Shown here: one piece after another, positions 5,913-10,199 of the stretch
Layout: every line of letters begins with the position of its first letter
How positions within the stretch are numbered: the stretch's first letter is position 1
The notes under the pieces: generated by a model
Told to the model about the DNA's origin: nothing
The model's input: only the letters and a program-made list of their open reading frames with translations
The model's database searches: none
Assembly: GCA_036279835.1 (NCBI GenBank)
Contig: DASUII010000348.1
Span: 1 to 10,199, forward strand
Direction of reading: 5' to 3'
Origin: GCA-003244245 sp036279835
GTDB taxonomy: Bacteria > Actinomycetota > Actinomycetes > Mycobacteriales > Pseudonocardiaceae
Length of the DNA stretch: 10,199 bases
Program-made: the position numbers and the translations under genes

Positions 5913-8659
5913 GCTCGGGTCCTGGCTGCGGCCGCCGGACCGATCCCACTGGGTCCTGGGCTGCGGCCCTCTTCAGGCGCAAGATCAGCTGTGCTGGGCA
6001 GCTCCACAGCCGCCGGACCGCCGCGCAGCGCATCCGGAGTGGTGTCCAGCGCGGTGCACAGATGCTCCAAATGCGCGCCTGAAAGGTCCACCCGTACCCG
6101 CTCGACGCCGCCAGCGCCATCACCGAAGATGAACTGCCGGGGTGCCCGGTCTCGTTCCGTGGCCATCCGGTCACCCCCTGGGCGACGCCCCAGCGAGGCG
6201 ACCACCTGCTCATATCCGACCCCGATGGGAACCTTCAGCAGGCGCAGCGCGTCGGCCTGTGCGGGCCCGTCGTCGAGCCTGCCGACGAAAACCGAGTCCA
6301 GCAGCGATACGAATCCTTGGATTTTCAGGAAGTCCGCCGGGACCTGTGACGACAGCAGCACCCGCACGTTCCACTTGCGGGAGTCCCGGGCGAAGCGGTT
6401 CATCAACACCCGACCGGTGGGGACCTCAGACAGGAAGAACGCCTCATCGATCCAGACGCCTTTGCGCTCGTCACGGGGGCGCTCGTAGATCGACCGTTGG
6501 GTCAGCCAAGCGGCCAGGTTGAGCAGCTCCACGCCGAGCGACTCGGCGTCGGTCCAGTGCTCCCGACCGATGGTGTCCTTGGGCAAAGTCAGGCCGGACA
6601 TGGTGAGCACGGTCAGCCGGTCATCGCGTACCTCGGTGTAGGGGTCGGCGCCCTTGTCCGGGATGAGCAACGACATGCGTTCCCGCATCTCGTCGAGGAA
6701 GTCGGCGACCACGATGGCGTGCTCGTGGTGCTCGGAGGGATCACGACGCAGCATCTCGAAGACCTGCCCGGGATGCGCATCGGGCCGCCCACCCACCGCG
6801 CGGACCGCACGGAGCAGCACGATGCGGGTCTTGGCCATCCTGGCGACTTCGAACGGGAGAACGCCGGTGAGTACGTCGAGTACCAGCCGGCGCCGGGTCG
6901 CGGCAGTCAGCGCCTTCTCTCGCCGCCAGGCCCGCTCCGGGTCGTCCTCGTCGAGGAAATGCTCCAGTTCCGGCTCGGCGACGACCCGGTAAGGATTGAG
7001 GATGCCGGGCTGGGCGTTGAGCAGGTTGATCGGCCGGGCGTAAGGCCGCAGCTCGGGTAACTCACACAGCTTGGCCAGCGGACCTGAGGGATCGAGCAGG
7101 GTCCAGTACGCGCCGGACCGCAGCGTCTTATACACAATCCCGCCACCCAGAAAGGACTTGCCGCCACCGAGCCCGGCCACCATCGCCGTTAGCCCGGAGG
7201 AGTCGCGAATCTCCTGGGCCATCCACGGATCCCAGGCGACCGGGCGCCGGGTGGCGGTGCACGTCTCGCCGAGCAGGATGCCGCGCCGGTCCCCCACCTC
7301 CGCGGTGGCGGTGGGCACCGCGGAAGCCGCCCAGATCACCGAGCCGCGGCGCAGGTAGGCACCCGAGGACAGCGGCTCGCCCGGGATGAACTCGCGGGCC
7401 AGTGCGTACTGCGACTCCGGATGCTCGATGGCGATCTTGGGCTTGTACAGATCCAGTAGCTGTTGCGCCAACCGGAGTGCGTCCCGCTCGGTAGGTCCCG
7501 AGACCGCTACCCGCCACCAGGACCGGACCCGGGTGCCCAGCGCGGTGAAGCCCGAGGTCATCTCGTCGTCGATCTCCAGCACCCTGGTGGCTTGGCGGAC
7601 CAGGCTCTGCGGCGGCTCGAGGTCGTGCTCGTCGGTGTAGTGCCGCACCTGCGACCGCACCTTGTTCATCTGCCGCTGCAGTTCGCCGGCCACCTCCTCT
7701 GGCCGGCGCACATAGAGACGCGCCGACCATTCGACCCCGGCCGGCAGGCGGTCCGAGCGCTGTACCCACGGATCGTCGATCTCCGGGATCCGCAACCCGT
7801 GCATCTGCCCCACCGTGAGCACCACGACGTGCCGCGAGACCCCGGCGTTGGAGCCGGTGCGGCCGCGCACGGTGAGGGTGGGCGCGTAGGGCTCGGTGTG
7901 GAAGTCCGCTGCGTCGGTGAAACTAGCCAGATCCTCGGGTTCCCAGGTGGAGCCGGGGGTCGCGGGCAGGTTGCGTGGCGCGGGCAGGCCCAGCGAGCAC
8001 GATCGGTGCATCAGCCAGGACATCTCCCCGGCGGTCACCGGCCGTCCCTCCAGCCCGGCCACCCCGATCACGCCGTCGAGGTGCTCGACTTCGGCGTCGA
8101 TCGCGACCAGCTCGGCGTCGACTGCGGTCGGAAACACCCGGCGCAGCACCGGCGCGGCCCGCTCCACGACCCGGTCGACCATGGAACGGGTCTGCACCTG
8201 CACGCCGAGATAGACCTCCTTCTCGGCCATCGAATGCCCGAGCAGTTGCTGCTGCTCACCGATCATGTAGTCGTCGAAGGACAGCGCTCCGGGAGTGTCG
8301 GGCAGCCTGCCTACCGCGTTGCGCACGTGGGCTTCGGCCCACATCCGGATCGGGTACGGGCGGGCGGTGACCCGCAGGTGCATCCACCGGCCCTGCAACT
8401 CCGCGTACTGGCCCGCGATGGCATGAATCAGGTCCTGACGTTGCGAGTCCGAGCGGAACGACCAGCGCTGCGACGCGAGCCGGTACCAGGCGTAGACCTC
8501 CTGTCCGTTGCGGACCAGGTGGCCGTCAATGGAGCGCAGCGCTATGGACGGGGTGTACGTGGGGGCGACAAGCTCGCCCGGGAGCTTGTGGCCGCGCCGG
8601 TTGGAGCCCTGGTGCTGGTCGCCTTCACCGCTGCTGGGAGGTCGTCGGAGCCCGAACAC
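5909..8659 (-). CDS. VirB4-like ATPase of a conjugation/type IV secretion system
   Basis: A 916-residue AAA+-type ATPase expected to sit at the cytoplasmic base of the secretion channel and power assembly or substrate transfer. Residue numbers count from GTG 8659. The N-terminal half (about 30-440) is the VirB4/TraC-type membrane-interacting domain. The ATPase domain has a Walker A loop GLGGGKS at 496-502 and a Walker B VWIDEA at 735-740. A sensor-like VLLSSQVPADF follows at 767-777, matching the post-Walker-B strand ending in Gln of this superfamily. TLLDPSG at 520-526 and LNPY at 554-557 are also typical. The frame stays open to a GTG at 8758, but GTG 8659 has AAGGAG 7 nt upstream and gives only a 35-nt overlap with the gene before it, so it is preferred. 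The stop overlaps the next gene as ATGA. It lacks an N-terminal membrane pair, which argues against an FtsK/TcpA coupling protein. Confidence 0.92.
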   Translation of the reverse strand: MFGLRRPPSSGEGDQHQGSNRRGHKLPGELVAPTYTPSIALRSIDGHLVRNGQEVYAWYRLASQRWSFRSDSQRQDLIHAIAGQYAELQGRWMHLRVTARPYPIRMWAEAHVRNAVGRLPDTPGALSFDDYMIGEQQQLLGHSMAEKEVYLGVQVQTRSMVDRVVERAAPVLRRVFPTAVDAELVAIDAEVEHLDGVIGVAGLEGRPVTAGEMSWLMHRSCSLGLPAPRNLPATPGSTWEPEDLASFTDAADFHTEPYAPTLTVRGRTGSNAGVSRHVVVLTVGQMHGLRIPEIDDPWVQRSDRLPAGVEWSARLYVRRPEEVAGELQRQMNKVRSQVRHYTDEHDLEPPQSLVRQATRVLEIDDEMTSGFTALGTRVRSWWRVAVSGPTERDALRLAQQLLDLYKPKIAIEHPESQYALAREFIPGEPLSSGAYLRRGSVIWAASAVPTATAEVGDRRGILLGETCTATRRPVAWDPWMAQEIRDSSGLTAMVAGLGGGKSFLGGGIVYKTLRSGAYWTLLDPSGPLAKLCELPELRPYARPINLLNAQPGILNPYRVVAEPELEHFLDEDDPERAWRREKALTAATRRRLVLDVLTGVLPFEVARMAKTRIVLLRAVRAVGGRPDAHPGQVFEMLRRDPSEHHEHAIVVADFLDEMRERMSLLIPDKGADPYTEVRDDRLTVLTMSGLTLPKDTIGREHWTDAESLGVELLNLAAWLTQRSIYERPRDERKGVWIDEAFFLSEVPTGRVLMNRFARDSRKWNVRVLLSSQVPADFLKIQGFVSLLDSVFVGRLDDGPAQADALRLLKVPIGVGYEQVVASLGRRPGGDRMATERDRAPRQFIFGDGAGGVERVRVDLSGAHLEHLCTALDTTPDALRGGPAAVELPSTADLAPEEGRSPGPSGIGPAAAARTRA

Positions 8660-9071
8660 CTGTGCGCTCCTTCCTGCGAGCCCAGCGGCGGCTCGGCCGT
8701 TGGCCGGGGCGAGGGCGGTCGCGTTCGACCCGGACCCGCGATGCGCTGGCGGCGCCACCGCGCCCCGCGGTCACCTTCCGGGGGGCGGTGAGCTCCCGCA
8801 CCCACATCGCCGCAACGGCGGTCAGCGGGCGCTCGTGGGTAATTCGAGAGCCGATCACTCGGGTGAGCAGGATGGTGATGAGCAGGGCCCAGCCGGTGGA
8901 GAAGAAGCCAAAGCCGATGCCCAGCTGACGCTCAAGGCCGAGAACAACCAGAAACGTCACCATCCCGACACCCCAGGCCACGTACCGTGCGCGCCACGGG
9001 AACGTCGCCTTGGGGGGGCCGAGCCAGACCGCGTCTACTCGGTAAACATCGTCATCAGTGCGGATCCGCAA
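8625..9071 (-). CDS. Two-helix VirB3/TcpE-like membrane protein
   Basis: A 148-residue small membrane protein. The N-terminus holds MRIRTDDDVYRVDAVWLGPP, then Arg-rich FPWRARY. Two hydrophobic helices follow at about 31-47 and 52-74, and then a basic soluble tail (HERPL near 79-83, VRELTAPRK near 91-99, many Arg after 108). Two helices with basic flanks just ahead of a VirB4 ATPase gene is the signature position of VirB3, or of TcpE in Gram-positive systems, which help anchor the ATPase. The start is TTG 9071: the preceding in-frame stop is TGA 9090-9092 and no ATG or GTG lies between. A G-rich stretch lies 10 nt upstream. The C-terminal 35 nt overlap the ATPase gene in another frame. The family name is inferred from topology and context. 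Confidence 0.8.
   Translation of the reverse strand: MRIRTDDDVYRVDAVWLGPPKATFPWRARYVAWGVGMVTFLVVLGLERQLGIGFGFFSTGWALLITILLTRVIGSRITHERPLTAVAAMWVRELTAPRKVTAGRGGAASASRVRVERDRPRPGQRPSRRWARRKERTGVRAPTTSQQR
8667..8672 (-). promoter_or_regulatory. Ribosome binding site choosing the ATPase start
   Basis: AAGGAG on the minus strand, 7 nt before GTG 8659 and inside the end of the upstream VirB3-like gene. It is the best site near the 5' end of the ATPase gene and favours 8659 over the earlier GTG at 8758. Confidence 0.6.
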
Positions 9072-9089
9072 CGTCGCGTCACCCCCCGC

Positions 9090-9350
9090 TCAGCCGGTGA
9101 ACAAGCCGGCGATCCACGTCCCGAGGTTCACCCCTGCGCCGGACACTGCCAGCCCGACGACGCCCAACGCGATGATCACACCTCCGACCCGTCGCATGAC
9201 CCCGGCGTTGTCTCCCTTACCGCCGCCCAACCACAGCAGCAACACCGCCACCGCCAGCAGGAGCAGCGGCACGACGTTGTCCAACATCCAGGTGCGCAGG
9301 TTGTGCGTGCCCAGTTCGGTTGCCTGGGCGACTACGGTCAACGCCGTCAT
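9090..9350 (-). CDS. Small two-helix membrane protein, pilin/VirB2-position
   Basis: An 86-residue protein and the first gene of the operon. A short N-terminal amphipathic segment (to about residue 22) precedes a strongly hydrophobic helix at 26-42 (PLLLLAVAVLLLWLG). A loop with GGGKGDNAGVMRR at 42-54 and a second helix at 56-76 rich in Gly, Val and Ala follow, then GTWIAGLFTG at the end. Two helices separated by a short charged loop is the mature form of VirB2/TrbC-type pilins and of the Maff2-type proteins at the same place in Gram-positive conjugative elements. It lacks an obvious long cleavable signal peptide, so calling it a pilin is inference. ATG 9350 has GGGGG 5 nt upstream, and the stop lies 18 nt before the TTG of the next gene. 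Confidence 0.78.
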   Translation of the reverse strand: MTALTVVAQATELGTHNLRTWMLDNVVPLLLLAVAVLLLWLGGGKGDNAGVMRRVGGVIIALGVVGLAVSGAGVNLGTWIAGLFTG

Positions 9351-9351
9351 C

Positions 9352-9499
9352 GCAACCCCCTGGGGGTCTGATCATGGTTGCGCGCCGAGCGGCCGCCCGG
9401 CGGGTTGTGAGTAGACCATGCCAGGGTTGCCGCACAGTACCCGGCTCGCCACGCCCAGTGGTCACTCAGACAGTTGAACGGACGTCACCGCAACCCAGG
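9352..9499 (-). promoter_or_regulatory. Possible leader RNA with competing pairings around the first ribosome binding site
   Basis: Three segments of the minus strand can pair in alternative ways. Segment A (9499-9490) reads CCTGGGTTGC, B (9430-9421) reads GCAACCCTGG, and C (9358-9352) reads GGGTTGC. C overlaps the ribosome binding site of the first operon gene. A pairs with B over 9 of 10 positions; B pairs with C over 7 Watson-Crick bases plus one G-U. B therefore could either free or cover the ribosome binding site. In addition, 9355-9367 is a local inverted repeat (six-base arms, one-base centre) that could pair the same GGGGG. Pairing is seen in the sequence; function is inferred and requires transcription to start right of 9499. 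Confidence 0.3.
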
Positions 9500-9591
9500 T
9501 GGCGACGCCGGGGCAGCACTCTGGGCCGTCCTTCTTACTCCGTTTAAACACCCTTGCGGGGCGCGCGCCGCCGTCCGTGGCCGTCGCGGCG

Positions 9592-9629
9592 TGCGCCGAT
9601 TACGTACTGTAAACCGCCCAGTCGGCGCA
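9592..9629. promoter_or_regulatory. Inverted repeat, possible operator
   Basis: TGCGCCGA at 9592-9599 and TCGGCGCA at 9622-9629 are perfect reverse complements with a 22-nt centre. The centre is locally AT-richer than its surroundings and holds a smaller dyad TTAC-5 nt-GTAA at 9600-9612. Position between divergent genes suits a regulator site. No terminator-like T tract follows. Eight-base arms can occur by chance in GC-rich DNA. Confidence 0.3.
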
Positions 9630-9661
9630 GCGTTACTGCCGGTGGCAGTGCGGCTGTTGCC

Positions 9662-9690
9662 TTGGGTCGGCGTGGGCGACCGAGTAGTCT
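9662..9690 (+). promoter_or_regulatory. Candidate promoter of the HicB-like gene
   Basis: TTGGGT (9662-9667) and TAGTCT (9685-9690) are separated by 17 nt and resemble actinobacterial housekeeping -35 and -10 boxes. They lie 70 nt before the GTG start at 9760. The match is partial and unsupported by other evidence. Confidence 0.3.
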
Positions 9691-9759
9691 CGGGACGACG
9701 GCTAGGCCAGCTTTCGAGAGTTGGTTCTGGCGCCGTGTATGCGGGAGGGACTGGTTGAC

Positions 9760-10199
9760 GTGAGCGATAGCTACACCGCGGTATACGAACGAGACGGCGA
9801 AGCTTGGGTGGTGGAAATCGCCGAGGAGCCTGGAGTCCGTTGCCTGTGCCCGAGCGTGGCCGAGGCGCGGGAGAGCATCCGAGGAGCTCTCGGCCGCTGG
9901 CTCAAGACAGATCCGGCACAGCTTCACGTCGTCGATGATTTCCGTTTTCCGGCCCAAATTAGAACCGTCCAGCAGTCGGTGAAAGCGACTCGGACAGACG
10001 ATGATCGCAACCAGATGATGGCCAGCATGACCGATTCCAAATCGGCTATGAGCTGGGCCGAGGATCTCGGACTGTCCATGCGGGATCCCGTGACCGTCGA
10101 GGCGCTCAAGAGCCTAGGCGGCCGAGAGGTCTCGATCGACACATTCTGTCATACGATTACGATGGCGGAAGAACTGTCGAGGCTCACTGCGGCCGAGGA
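9760..10199 (+). CDS. HicB-like protein, N-terminal part (runs off the window)
   Basis: 146 codons are visible and the frame is still open at the end. The first 50 residues have the HicB-type fold pattern: a strand YTAVYERDGEAWVVEIAEEP, then a short loop, then a helix VAEARESIRGALGRWL. This is the small RNase-H-like domain of HicB antitoxins and related actinobacterial proteins. A second region with LHVVDDFRFP near 55-64 and a charged helix near 68-102 leads to WAEDLGLSMRDP. At that point many actinobacterial relatives, as I recall them, continue into a helix-turn-helix; here the following sequence does not clearly do so. GTG 9760 is chosen because the HicB strand starts right after it and AGGGA lies 9 nt upstream. 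An in-frame ATG at 9739 would add seven residues. No hicA toxin-like gene is seen on the left side. It could be a DNA-binding regulator rather than an antitoxin. Confidence 0.72.
   Translation, partial: MSDSYTAVYERDGEAWVVEIAEEPGVRCLCPSVAEARESIRGALGRWLKTDPAQLHVVDDFRFPAQIRTVQQSVKATRTDDDRNQMMASMTDSKSAMSWAEDLGLSMRDPVTVEALKSLGGREVSIDTFCHTITMAEELSRLTAAE

Larger units (their letters stand above)
9351..9759. other. Divergent intergenic region (409 bp) without a convincing gene
   Basis: It separates the leftward conjugation-type operon from the rightward HicB-like gene. No tRNA, CRISPR, insertion-sequence end or attachment-like direct repeat is seen. Open frames exist here on both strands, for example one on the plus strand at 9474-9758, but they are Arg-rich, have no recognisable content and end inside the HicB-like gene's start region. 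The region contains an 8-bp inverted repeat, an octamer palindrome GTTTAAAC at 9542-9549, GCAACCC-type complementary segments in the operon leader, and a candidate plus-strand promoter. It must hold the promoter of the leftward operon, but no good -35/-10 pair is evident for it. Confidence 0.7.

Noticed and set aside
7463..8791. 442-codon open frame on the plus strand opposite the ATPase gene
   Set aside because: It lies antisense to a gene with clear Walker motifs. Its product is His/Arg/Pro-rich without domains. This is a GC-driven shadow frame.
8508..9371. 287-codon open frame on the plus strand opposite the first operon genes
   Set aside because: It is antisense to two membrane-protein genes and the ATPase start, has low-complexity composition and no recognisable motif.
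9421..9499. Attachment site or insertion-sequence end in the divergent region
   Set aside because: The CCAGGGTTGC/GCAACCCAGG pair is inverted, imperfect and short. No transposase, integrase, tRNA end or target duplication accompanies it.
9542..9549. GTTTAAAC palindrome as a -10 element for the leftward operon
   Set aside because: No reasonable -35 hexamer lies 16-18 nt upstream on the minus strand, and the octamer alone is not evidence of a promoter.
9474..9758. Plus-strand frame of 94 codons in the divergent region
   Set aside because: Arg/Gly/Val-rich, no ribosome binding site of note, and it spans the inverted repeat and candidate promoter. It ends just before the HicB-like start. No support for coding.
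1..10199. CRISPR arrays, tRNA or rRNA genes
   Set aside because: No regularly spaced repeats were seen, and no cloverleaf or rRNA-like sequence was recognised by reading both strands.

Overview
The window is GC-rich, uses GTG and TTG starts freely, and carries an F420-dependent enzyme gene next to an actinobacterial-style conjugation gene set. All of this points to a high-GC actinobacterium. A Pseudonocardiales- or Streptomyces-like host is plausible, but the genus cannot be fixed from this sequence.

Left side (1-1248, + strand): the 3' end of cydA is followed by cydB, overlapping it in a GTGA arrangement. Together they encode the two core subunits of the cytochrome bd quinol oxidase. cydB has an in-frame TGA at 391-393, exactly where the family has a conserved Trp, so it is annotated as a nonsense-interrupted gene. 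The rest of its reading frame is intact.

Centre (9350 down to 1235, - strand): eight tightly packed genes form one apparent operon. In transcription order they are: an 86-residue two-helix membrane protein (pilin/VirB2-like position); a two-helix VirB3/TcpE-like protein; a large VirB4-like ATPase; a VirB6/TrbL-like polytopic channel protein with a long soluble tail; a single-pass TcpC/VirB8-like protein; a membrane-anchored two-domain wall hydrolase (lysozyme-like plus NlpC/P60); a 141-residue protein of unknown function; and npdG, an F420H2:NADP+ oxidoreductase. Gaps are -35 to +18 nt. The first six genes make up most of a Gram-positive mating-pair-formation (type IV secretion) apparatus: ATPase, channel, scaffold and wall-opening enzyme. 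No relaxase, coupling ATPase, integrase or attachment site is in the window, so whether this is a mobile element or a resident secretion system is undecided. npdG is joined to the operon by an ATGA overlap and runs tail-to-tail into cydB with a 14-nt overlap.

Right side (9351-10199): a noncoding divergent region of about 410 bp holds short inverted repeats, possible RNA pairing segments around the first ribosome binding site of the operon, and a candidate promoter for the rightward gene. That gene begins at 9760, is HicB-like, and runs off the window.

The most noteworthy points are the single nonsense codon in cydB, the coupling of an F420 redox enzyme to a conjugation-type operon, the uncharacterised 141-residue protein between them, and the possible RNA switch in the operon leader.
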